Below, piece after piece: positions 1-5,828 of a DNA stretch of 6,912 bases (position 1 is the stretch's first letter; every line of letters begins with the position of its first letter). The notes beneath the pieces are model-generated. The model was not told where the DNA came from. It saw nothing but the letters and a program-made list of their open reading frames with translations, and ran no database searches. This DNA is from Bacteroidales bacterium UBA2714 (GTDB lineage: Bacteria; Bacteroidota; Bacteroidia; Bacteroidales; P3): contig DEKU01000059.1 of assembly GCA_002354035.1 (NCBI GenBank), positions 1 through 6,912 on the forward strand, given 5' to 3'. A program made the position numbers and the translations under genes.

Positions 1-103
1 CCTCCGACACACGCTATCTCATGTTCCAAAATAATTCAAAGTTCTCTTTGCTTTCTTTCCGTTGCTGTCTTTTCAACAATGCTTGTTTCCTTGAAAGCGA
101 GTG
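1..103 (-). other. Transcribed leader running off the left edge (possible rRNA-operon leader)
   Basis: This stretch lies directly downstream, on the minus strand, of the consensus promoter at 104-134. Read leftward it contains a single ATG (at about 20), followed by AGA and then a TAG stop, so no ATG-initiated protein begins here and the leader is at least about 95 nt long. It contains an ACTTTGAATTATTTTGG segment (about 28-44). From memory this resembles the CTTTGA-type segment found in leaders ahead of 16S rRNA genes in Bacteroidota. A strong promoter, an AT-rich upstream region and a long non-coding leader fit an rRNA operon starting beyond the window. A protein gene with a long 5' UTR, or another structured RNA, is equally possible from what is visible. 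Confidence 0.4.
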
Positions 104-134
104 CAAAGATACGACGTTTTTTCAAACCACCAAA
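104..134 (-). promoter_or_regulatory. Bacteroidota-type promoter, leftward
   Basis: Read on the minus strand, the sequence gives a perfect TTTG (-33 element, 131-134), a 19-nt spacer (112-130) and TATCTTTG (-7 element, 104-111). This matches the published Bacteroides consensus TTTG-N19-21-TAnnTTTG. The predicted start of transcription is near 97-99. The DNA upstream (135-245) is very A/T rich, as at strong promoters of this phylum. The transcript would leave the window on the left. Confidence 0.8.
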
Positions 135-331
135 ATATTTTTGAAGAAAAATTTCATTTTTCATCCTAAGCAAGTGTATTTCAACCGAAAGAAAATTCAA
201 TTTTTTTTTACTTCATCAAGAAAAAGGACTGAAAAAAGAGTTTTTCAAAGCCAATTTTCATCATTTTTGCTGGAAAGAGCGCCGCTCTTTTGTTGATATC
301 GCTGTATATTATTGACTGAATGTATATTACA
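135..331. other. AT-rich gene-free intergenic region
   Basis: No credible protein gene is present. The only sizeable open frame (21-296, plus strand) crosses the promoter at 104-134. It encodes a low-complexity Phe/Lys/Ser-rich peptide that follows the A/T tracts, with no recognisable domain. The region holds long A and T runs (for example 201-209) that could act as an upstream element for the leftward promoter, and one small hairpin at 274-290. Confidence 0.6.
274..290. repeat. Short perfect inverted repeat (hairpin)
   Basis: AAAGAGC, a GCC loop and GCTCTTT form a perfect 7-bp stem with a 3-nt loop. On the plus strand it is followed by TGTTG and on the minus strand by CCAGC, so neither side has a real U-tract. 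It could be a weak terminator or a structural or protein-binding site between the two leftward promoters. Its role is unknown. Confidence 0.45.
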
Positions 332-362
332 CAAATATCAGCATTTGACACAACACATCAAA
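332..362 (-). promoter_or_regulatory. Near-consensus leftward promoter (second, upstream)
   Basis: On the minus strand there is TTTTG (from 359), a 19-nt spacer (340-358) and GATATTTG (332-339). The spacing is ideal, and the -7 element departs from TAnnTTTG only at its first base. It lies between the operon terminator at 395-428 and the consensus promoter at 104-134 and points the same way, so the two could be tandem promoters for the off-window transcript. The sequence is AT rich, so a chance match is possible. Confidence 0.35.
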
Positions 363-394
363 AACAAGATAATACACTATACATCAAGCAAATA

Positions 395-428
395 AAGAGG
401 GAGCCCATATTGATATGGACTCCCTTTT
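395..428 (-). terminator. Rho-independent-like terminator of the four-gene operon
   Basis: GGGAG-C-CCATA (399-409) pairs with TATGG-A-CTCCC (414-424) around a four-base loop. This gives a stem of 10 pairs with one C/A mismatch, and flanking A/T pairs extend it out to 395-428. It lies 19 nt beyond the stop codon of the last operon gene (447). On the minus strand the stem is followed by a U-rich run (CTTTATTT), and on the plus strand by TTTTATT, so it could work in both directions. Confidence 0.7.
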
Positions 429-446
429 ATTCAGAAAAAACAGAAA

Positions 447-1655
447 CTAATATTTCACGAATCGTAAAGTCGACCGACATTCCCTCGTCGACACTCTGAG
501 CAGATAAGTCCCTGATTGCAATGCACGGATGTCAATACGTCCCATAGCTGGAACAGCATTGAGCGCCACAACCACCCTGCCCAGCGCGTCAACGACCTGT
601 ATTTCGCACATCCGCTCATCCAGCCCACCTATATAGATATAATCATGAGCCGGATTGGGACTTGCCGTGAGGCTAAGACCACCTTGGGCAACCAACACTC
701 CATTCAAAGACTCATATTCATATAAATAGTCACAGACATGTTGAAGCACATGCTCCACATCCAACGAGAACCACTGCTCCGAATCAAAAGCATGGACATT
801 ACTGAAAGTCCTGGGTCTTTGAATTTCCGGGTGCCAAGGCATCAAAGTCTCATCAAGCCCAAGCCCCTCATTAATCGCAAACACACTGCGCTCCACCTCC
901 CTGTTCGAAGCATCAAAATGGTGAAACTCCACACAGTCACCATCCTCATTATATATATAACTATAATACCCGTTATGAATCCACCGAACCCCATCCTCAC
1001 TAATGCTGTCATACTCAACTGCTTTAAGTCCATTCTCATAAACCGTAGTCAATTTCTCCGAAGGAACCAGACCCGAACCGGCATAACTATACCACAGCTC
1101 CGACAACACATTTCCCGTCTCATCATACTCATACTCAACTCTCTGAAACACCACTCCCCCCATTGAAAGCTCCGACAGCACCCTGTTTCCGCTCCCGTCA
1201 TACGAGTAGTTATACACACCCCCCAATTCCCAAACGCCATCAAAATTGTTGTAATTCGTCCGTGACACCATCCGGCCGCCATCGTCATATCCATAATCGA
1301 CATAATACACATTCACCCACTCGCCACCCAACAACTGCCAACCCGACAACCTCACCATCTGACCCCTCTCATCATAAAACAACGAATCCACCACGCTGTA
1401 CTCACCCCTCACGCTATCCTTTACCGCCACCAGCTGGTTGCCTTCATTGTATGAAAAATAGTTGAACATATAATCATCACTCGTTCTGATTGCCGCCAGC
1501 CTATGCCTCACCCCCTGTTTCGGGGATTCGACAGCCATGCCACAATCATGTCTCCCAAGACTGACCGACTTACAGTGGTCGCTCCCAGCAGGTTGTGCGG
1601 TAACCGAAAGGGCTACCGACAACAGCCACATCAATAATACTGCCTTTTTCATCAT
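447..1655 (-). CDS. T9SS-exported protein with YD-like repeats and C-terminal sorting domain
   Basis: The 402-aa product has three parts. Residues 1-20 are a Sec signal peptide (MMKK, a hydrophobic core, then VTA before the likely cleavage). Residues about 67-246 carry six or seven imperfect repeats of the form Y-x-Y-D/N-x-x-G-x-x-(hydrophobic), for example YGYDDGGRMV, NYSYDGSGNRV and EYEYDETGNVL, which resemble YD/RHS-type repeats. Residues about 328-402 match the type A T9SS sorting domain, with SPNPA near 332-336, DALGRVV near 356-362, SGTYLLRV near 381-388 and a basic end (FVKY). In this family the sorting domain directs passage through the outer membrane by the Por system, followed by removal and often surface anchoring. 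The ligand or activity is unknown and no catalytic motif is visible. It is the last gene of the operon, beginning 6 nt after the rhodanese stop. The AAGG next to its ATG is too close to act as a normal ribosome binding site. Confidence 0.85.
   Translation of the reverse strand: MMKKAVLLMWLLSVALSVTAQPAGSDHCKSVSLGRHDCGMAVESPKQGVRHRLAAIRTSDDYMFNYFSYNEGNQLVAVKDSVRGEYSVVDSLFYDERGQMVRLSGWQLLGGEWVNVYYVDYGYDDGGRMVSRTNYNNFDGVWELGGVYNYSYDGSGNRVLSELSMGGVVFQRVEYEYDETGNVLSELWYSYAGSGLVPSEKLTTVYENGLKAVEYDSISEDGVRWIHNGYYSYIYNEDGDCVEFHHFDASNREVERSVFAINEGLGLDETLMPWHPEIQRPRTFSNVHAFDSEQWFSLDVEHVLQHVCDYLYEYESLNGVLVAQGGLSLTASPNPAHDYIYIGGLDERMCEIQVVDALGRVVVALNAVPAMGRIDIRALQSGTYLLRVSTRECRSTLRFVKY
918..1457 (-). repeat. 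Degenerate YD-like peptide repeat region in the T9SS protein
   Basis: Residues about 67-246 of the encoded protein contain recurring aromatic-x-aromatic-Asp/Asn-x-x-Gly units. They start near residues 67, 93, 121, 150, 175, 205 (weak) and 232, so the spacing is about 25-30 residues. Many units are separated by a segment predicted to form a strand and turn, several with a W or Y. Such repeats in the RHS/YD group usually form extended beta structures used in binding. The repeats have diverged at DNA level, so there is no direct nucleotide repeat. Confidence 0.6.
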
Positions 1656-1661
1656 CCTTAC

Positions 1662-2111
1662 TTATTTTACAACAGGTTTTCCGGCCTTACGCCATGCCAT
1701 TATACCTCCGTCGAGGTTCACCACCCTGTACCCCATCTTCGTCAAGGCTTTGGCGGCGGCCATACTGCGACGACCCGCGCGGCAATAAACCGCCACTGTC
1801 TCACCGGCCTTAATCCCCGACGACTGCATACGGTCCTCGAAGCCATTTCCCCACTCCACATTCCGCGCACCTTCCAGATGCCCTTCGGCATACTCCTTTG
1901 GACCCCTGACATCTAACAGCACTACATTCCGCTGTCCAATCCGTTTGGCAAACTCATCCACCGCCACCGTACTGATTCCGGTGACATTAGCCTGTTGCTT
2001 GCACCCATTACTTTTTCCGCCGTTCCCACTCTTTGTGCCAACGGCTTGTGCCCCGACGGTCGACAACAACGACATCAAGGCTGTCAGCAAAAACAATTTC
2101 TTCATATTCAA
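1662..2111 (-). CDS. Exported rhodanese-like domain protein
   Basis: The 149-aa protein has a signal peptide (residues 1 to about 22, MNMKKLF, a hydrophobic stretch, then VGAQA). A short Gly/Ser/Lys linker (23-40) and a single rhodanese domain (about 45-147) follow. The family landmarks are present: LLDVRGPKEYAEGHLEGARN (65-84), the active-site loop CRAGRRS (110-116) with the persulfide-forming Cys110, and the closing GGIMAWRKAGKPV (135-147). Single-domain rhodaneses move sulfane sulfur to thiol acceptors, and here the enzyme would act in the periplasm. The lone Cys37 is too far from the N-terminus for a normal lipobox. The gene starts 9 nt after the upstream barrel gene and ends 6 nt before the T9SS gene, so it is co-transcribed with both. 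A second in-frame Met at residue 3 (2105) is an equally good start. The true sulfur donor and acceptor are not apparent. Confidence 0.92.
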   Translation of the reverse strand: MNMKKLFLLTALMSLLSTVGAQAVGTKSGNGGKSNGCKQQANVTGISTVAVDEFAKRIGQRNVVLLDVRGPKEYAEGHLEGARNVEWGNGFEDRMQSSGIKAGETVAVYCRAGRRSMAAAKALTKMGYRVVNLDGGIMAWRKAGKPVVK

Positions 2112-2120
2112 AAACTATAT

Positions 2121-4646
2121 TTAATTTATCTGTCCCGATGTGTTCGTGGCGCGTTCCAATTCGTCCAGTGTACCCACATTGCGCTGCCTCAGCGGTTTCT
2201 GAGCCGAGCCAAAATTCCACTGGACACCGAGGGTCACCTTCTGCATCAAATAATTCTGTTCGAATTTCGAAACCACCCCGTCAGCGTATAACACATCAAA
2301 GCTATTACTCATCGTGCGGAATATATCGTTGACCTGCAATGAGAAAAGCAGCCGTCCATCGAAGGCAGACTTCTTCACACCCAGATTGACCAACTCGTTC
2401 GAACTGGTGTGGAGATAACCCACTATGATGGGGGTAGAATAATAACCATCAATTTGCACCTTCCATTGACCGGGGAGGTTCAGCGTGAGCACCGCATAGG
2501 CCGAAGCCAGGAGCGAATGCTTGTCATAGACCGTGGGGTCCGACATCTGCCCCACCACATGGCTGGTCGAGGCCGCGTCATAACTGCGATAGTCATAGGC
2601 ATGGGCATTGAGCGAGAAGGTGAGCATCTTCCCGATAGGAAACTCCGTGAAAGCCAATCCTCCGCCCAAGAGTGTGGTGGAACCGAAATTGTCATAATGC
2701 AGCACCTGGTTGCCCGTGGATGGGTCGAGCGTAGGTATCACCGTCAGCTGGTCCTTCGTATAAATAAAGTTTGCCATCAGCGTCAGATAACGTCCGAATC
2801 CAGCCGTCAGCGACACATTGTCGCTATACGAGGGTTTGAGGTCAGGGTTACCCATATTCGAAGTGTGTGCATCCACATAGTTCTGGAACGGGTTGAGCTG
2901 ATTGTAATTCGGTCGTGTGATGCGGCGCGAATAGGTCAAACCTCCCCGTTTGCTGAAGTCGGCAGAGTTGTAGCCCACAAAGAGCGTGGGGAAAAGATTA
3001 AAATAATCCTGTGCCACAGTGCGCGTAGTATTATACGCATAGGTATATTCACCCCTCAGCCCAACCTTGGCCGACCATGACGGGGAGAACTGATGGGCCA
3101 TAGTGGCATACAACGCTCCCACATGCTCTGTATAGTCGAAGGGGTTGCGGGTTGTGGAACCAAAAATCGAGTCGTTGCCGCTATATCCCACCCCTTGAAT
3201 CTGGGTGAGGTTGTTATCGGTGTGCGAAAGGGCATATTTGGCCCCAGCCTCCAGCATATACGACCCAAAAACAAGACTCTGGTAGTCGGCCTTGGCGCTG
3301 TAGATATCTATCGTGTTGTCGCTGTACAGGTTGAGATAATGTGTAGAGTCTGCCGACAGCAGTCGAGGATCCACTATCGACGGGCAGGGCAGAAAATGGT
3401 TGTCCTGCTGATTGTTGGAGTTAGTGATATTATGGAAATAGTCAAGGTTGGCAGTGATTTCTGCCGAGCGCGAAGGATCAAAGATATGCGTATAATTGAG
3501 GTTGCCAATATATTGGGAGAGCGAGTACTCCGTAATCGGAACCGATCGGACCATCTGCCACATATTGTCCGACACCGACTGGTAGGAGTAGCTGGAATCG
3601 TCCCACTGGCGGACGCTGCTGAATGGCATGGTGAAGATGGCGCCGACGGTGTTGGAACTGTCTATATACCAGTCGTTGCCCAATTTGAGGGTAAGACCCC
3701 TCGTATCAACATTCACCAGCGAACCGCTATACTGCTTCAACGCCACCCCATTGAGACTATACTCGGCAATATTGGTGAAGTCGACACCTATTTGTTGCGA
3801 CTGCTCAGCCAGTTGCACAAACGTATTCGTCTTCTCCGTGCGGAGGTTCACATTGGCATTGACGCCCTGCTCCATAAAGAACTGGGTGCGGTGCGGACGG
3901 TATTCCAGCTCTCGGCCAAAACCCATTCCTCCCGCTTTGACCGAGACCGACCCATCCAGTCCCTGCGCAAAGTGGTGCTTGGTGCGTATATCCACTATGC
4001 CGCCTTGACCCTCGGCGTCATATTTGGCAGAGGGATTGGCTATCACCTCTATTCGGTCTATATTCGTGCCGTCGGTGCCCTGCAGCAGGGTCTCCAGGCT
4101 CTTGCCATCCAGATGCGACGGGCGGCCGTCAATCCACACCGCCACCGGCTGCCCGTTCAGCAGCACATTGCCCTCACGGTCTAGGCTCACGCCCGGAGCC
4201 TTCCGCAGCAGGTCGAGCGCACTGCTCCCCTGCGCGAAAACACTTTTCGACACATTCAACACCAGCTTGTCCATCTTCTGCTCCACAATCGGGGCGCGGT
4301 CCACCACCTGCACAGCCTCCAGCATCTTGGCGTCAGGCTCCAGTGCAATCGGGGCCAGCTGCGTCTGCTCCCCTTCCACCTTCAGCGCTATCGTCGCAGT
4401 GCTATAGCCTATAAAAGAAGCCGTCAGCACATACTCTCCACGTTTCGGCACCTTGACGTGGAAATCTCCCATCTCGTCGGTCACCGCTCCCGTCACCACC
4501 GTGCTGTCCACTGTCATCAGCACCACAGTGGCAAATGGCAGCGCCGTGCTGTTACTCTTGTCCACAACCGACCCCTTCACCCAAGGCTGAGCCTGGCCAA
4601 CGCCCATCAGCCCTATCATCAACAACAATAATGAAAACTTCTTCAT
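2121..4646 (-). CDS. Outer-membrane beta-barrel protein, TonB-dependent-receptor-like
   Basis: The 841-aa protein begins with a signal peptide (residues 1-20, MKKFSLLLL to GQAQ). A carboxypeptidase-regulatory-like beta-sandwich follows (about 21-103, with VKGSVVDKSNSTALPFATV and a VTDEMGDFHV segment). A plug-like domain spans about 105-222 (LDLLRKAPGVSLDREGNVLLNGQPVAVWIDGRPSHLDG, then IDRIEVIANPSAKYDAEGQGGIVDIRTK). The rest is a large barrel rich in alternating aromatic strands, including the segment TRPNYNQLNPF followed by MGNPDLKPSYSDN. The tail, FG..QKPLRQRNVGTLDELERA, is typical of the outer-membrane barrel family 3 (PF14905-type) proteins of Bacteroidota. Members are taken to import or sense ligands across the outer membrane, but many are uncharacterised. 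No SusD-like partner gene is adjacent, so this is not a classical SusCD pair. It is the second gene of the operon, 17 nt after the TIGR04076 gene. The frame is intact with no interruption, and the substrate is unknown. Confidence 0.92.
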   Translation of the reverse strand: MKKFSLLLLMIGLMGVGQAQPWVKGSVVDKSNSTALPFATVVLMTVDSTVVTGAVTDEMGDFHVKVPKRGEYVLTASFIGYSTATIALKVEGEQTQLAPIALEPDAKMLEAVQVVDRAPIVEQKMDKLVLNVSKSVFAQGSSALDLLRKAPGVSLDREGNVLLNGQPVAVWIDGRPSHLDGKSLETLLQGTDGTNIDRIEVIANPSAKYDAEGQGGIVDIRTKHHFAQGLDGSVSVKAGGMGFGRELEYRPHRTQFFMEQGVNANVNLRTEKTNTFVQLAEQSQQIGVDFTNIAEYSLNGVALKQYSGSLVNVDTRGLTLKLGNDWYIDSSNTVGAIFTMPFSSVRQWDDSSYSYQSVSDNMWQMVRSVPITEYSLSQYIGNLNYTHIFDPSRSAEITANLDYFHNITNSNNQQDNHFLPCPSIVDPRLLSADSTHYLNLYSDNTIDIYSAKADYQSLVFGSYMLEAGAKYALSHTDNNLTQIQGVGYSGNDSIFGSTTRNPFDYTEHVGALYATMAHQFSPSWSAKVGLRGEYTYAYNTTRTVAQDYFNLFPTLFVGYNSADFSKRGGLTYSRRITRPNYNQLNPFQNYVDAHTSNMGNPDLKPSYSDNVSLTAGFGRYLTLMANFIYTKDQLTVIPTLDPSTGNQVLHYDNFGSTTLLGGGLAFTEFPIGKMLTFSLNAHAYDYRSYDAASTSHVVGQMSDPTVYDKHSLLASAYAVLTLNLPGQWKVQIDGYYSTPIIVGYLHTSSNELVNLGVKKSAFDGRLLFSLQVNDIFRTMSNSFDVLYADGVVSKFEQNYLMQKVTLGVQWNFGSAQKPLRQRNVGTLDELERATNTSGQIN

Positions 4647-4663
4647 ACTGGCATATTTATAAG

Positions 4664-4990
4664 TTATACATTTTCATTTTCCTTCTCCCCCTCCACTGTC
4701 TCCACCAGAAAACTCACCGGTCTGAAGCCGTCGTTGCAACTAATCATGGCACTGAAGGGATTCTTCATCCACCCGTCAAAAAAGTCGCCGCCACCCCGTG
4801 CCAGCCCTTCCACAAATTCCTTCACACTCTTCCAAGCCTCAGGGCAAAAGCCCTCGGGCCGCTCTCCCTCACGGCTCACCCACTCCATACCCACCTCCAC
4901 ATCGCACGTATGCTCTATCGGGTTCTCATACAGCGATTGCAAATCCCGGTAGTCAGCTTTCCTTACAGCTGTAATCTTCACCTGTTTCAT
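4664..4990 (-). CDS. TIGR04076 family protein
   Basis: The 108-aa product has no signal peptide and should be cytoplasmic. It matches the small TIGR04076 family of unknown function by its opening (MKQVKITAVRK) and by the central block RPEGFCPEAWKSVKEFVEGLARGG (44-67). It also has a WMKNP block (74-78) and the end block SCNDGFRPVSFLVE (84-97). Three Cys sit at places I recall as conserved in the family: Cys29, Cys49 (in GFCPEAW) and Cys85. They might bind a metal or take part in redox chemistry, which is inference. The start at 4990 is preferred over an in-frame ATG at 5017 for two reasons. Family members begin at this MKxVKI, and the 5017 codon lies inside the promoter, upstream of the predicted transcription start. 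It is the first gene of a four-gene operon, with 17 nt to the barrel gene. Confidence 0.85.
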   Translation of the reverse strand: MKQVKITAVRKADYRDLQSLYENPIEHTCDVEVGMEWVSREGERPEGFCPEAWKSVKEFVEGLARGGGDFFDGWMKNPFSAMISCNDGFRPVSFLVETVEGEKENENV

Positions 4991-4994
4991 ATTG

Positions 4995-5024
4995 CAAAGA
5001 TACACTCTTTTTTTCAATTATCAA
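4995..5024 (-). promoter_or_regulatory. Promoter of the four-gene operon, predicted leaderless
   Basis: On the minus strand TTG (5022-5024) is followed by exactly 19 nt (5003-5021) and then TATCTTTG (4995-5002), a strong fit to the Bacteroidota consensus. Only four bases (CAAT) separate the -7 element from the ATG at 4990. Transcription usually starts about 5-7 nt past this element, so the mRNA should begin at or within one or two bases of the start codon. No other good promoter was seen inside the operon. Confidence 0.75.
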
Positions 5025-5148
5025 CAAAAAATCCCCTCCACTCCGCTGGCCCCAAAAGCCATCCGCCCACTTCTCGCGCCGCCCCAGCGCCTCATCGGCC
5101 GCATCGTCCCGACGCAGCCCACCCTCTCTTCTCAACCGGCACCCGTCC
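5025..5148. other. GC-rich spacer without a gene
   Basis: This spacer lies between the end of the DUF2147 gene and the promoter of the four-gene operon. It is distinctly GC rich, unlike the AT-rich promoter that adjoins it. Small open frames cross it on both strands, but they continue into the neighbouring gene or promoter and show no domain. A terminator for the DUF2147 gene is expected here. I see several short GC-rich complementary segments but no clear hairpin with a U-tract until the T-run next to the operon promoter. Confidence 0.4.
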
Positions 5149-5610
5149 TCAGCGCAGCCGCTCCCAATACACGCTCTCGCTGAAAGCCAGCAGCGTCCCT
5201 TTCACACACAGGCGGCCATCCTCCGTAAACCACGCCTTCATCTTGGCCCGTATGCCCCGGTGGGGATCGTAAATCTTGGTGCCATCCCAGCACTGCTCCT
5301 TCTCGTTATATTGCAGCCCTGAAAAAAGCACTATCCGGTCGCACGGAGTGCTGCGCAGACTCTTGTCGGGATTCTTCTCATCCAAAATCTTCTTTCCATC
5401 GCTGTCGGTGTCATGCTCCACCCAAAAAATCTGGGCCTTGTAAGTTCCATCGCTCTGGCGCGTCACCTTCACCTTGAACTTATCATTTTTCTGCACACCC
5501 TGATAAGTCCCCACTATGTTATCACCCTTGGTGTTAAGGGCGTTCTGAGCCTGAGCCGGAAAGGCATAACCCAGCACAAACATCAACAACAGCCTTGCCC
5601 CAAACCTCAT
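5149..5610 (-). CDS. DUF2147 family exported protein
   Basis: With the start at 5610 the product is 153 aa, the usual size of this family. It has a clear signal peptide (MRFGARLLLMFVLGYAFPAQA, cleaved near residue 21) and a mature DUF2147 domain. Visible family marks are IVGTY (32-36), a YKAQIFWVEHD strand (57-67), LDEKNPDKSLRS (76-87), GTKIYDPHRG (110-119) and the closing SVYWERLR (146-153). The family is a small beta-rich periplasmic or secreted domain of unknown function. An in-frame ATG at 5679 would add 23 residues (176 aa in total) and sits only 17 nt past a good promoter, so it may be the real start. The extension would make an unusually long signal-peptide n-region. Longer readings up to 5808 start upstream of the promoter and are unlikely. 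The gene appears to be a single-gene unit, transcribed divergently from the PNPOx-family gene. Confidence 0.85.
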   Translation of the reverse strand: MRFGARLLLMFVLGYAFPAQAQNALNTKGDNIVGTYQGVQKNDKFKVKVTRQSDGTYKAQIFWVEHDTDSDGKKILDEKNPDKSLRSTPCDRIVLFSGLQYNEKEQCWDGTKIYDPHRGIRAKMKAWFTEDGRLCVKGTLLAFSESVYWERLR

Positions 5611-5696
5611 CAATGGCCGCCACGCAAGCCCAATCCTACTACAAACAGCTGACAAACAAACAATTATATTATCTTTCATACCATATAATATTTCAA

Positions 5697-5726
5697 CAAA
5701 AATACACATTATTTTCCACATAACAA
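5697..5726 (-). promoter_or_regulatory. Promoter of the DUF2147 gene
   Basis: On the minus strand TTG (5724-5726), 19 nt (5705-5723) and TATTTTTG (5697-5704) match the Bacteroidota promoter pattern with the same spacing as the operon promoter. Predicted transcription starts near 5690-5692. The leader would be about 11 nt if translation starts at 5679 and about 80 nt if it starts at 5610. Confidence 0.7.
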
Positions 5727-5828
5727 GCAAAAAACGCATCCTGCCACGCCCCCGGCAATAAAAAATGAGAATCCGCGTTATATACTTATCACAGAACCCG
5801 CCACACAAGCGCTAACCCAAACAACACA

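Noticed and set aside
136..143. TATTTTTG on the plus strand as a rightward promoter
   Set aside because: There is no TTTG or TTG about 19-21 nt upstream, and no gene follows on that strand. In such AT-rich DNA a chance match is likely.
21..296. Open frame of 91 codons on the plus strand near the left edge
   Set aside because: It runs through a consensus promoter on the other strand, and the Phe/Lys/Ser-rich peptide only reflects A/T tracts. No promoter or family match was seen.
2002..2004. Possible lipoprotein cysteine (Cys37) in the rhodanese
   Set aside because: The Cys is preceded by SNG and lies about 15 residues after a good signal-peptidase I site, in a Gly/Ser/Lys linker. This does not fit a lipobox.
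3093..4184. Long open frame of 363 codons on the plus strand
   Set aside because: It lies wholly antisense to the intact outer-membrane barrel gene, whose domains are clear. The antisense product is Arg/His/Val/Ile-rich with no domain, as expected from a reverse-frame shadow.
4953..5135. Open frame of 60 codons on the minus strand across the operon promoter
   Set aside because: It overlaps the promoter and the start of the TIGR04076 gene in another frame, is Arg/Gly-rich and shows no domain.
5782..5828. Possible promoter for the PNPOx-family gene around TATACTTA
   Set aside because: The match to TAnnTTTG has two mismatches and no -33 partner at the right distance, so it is too weak to list.
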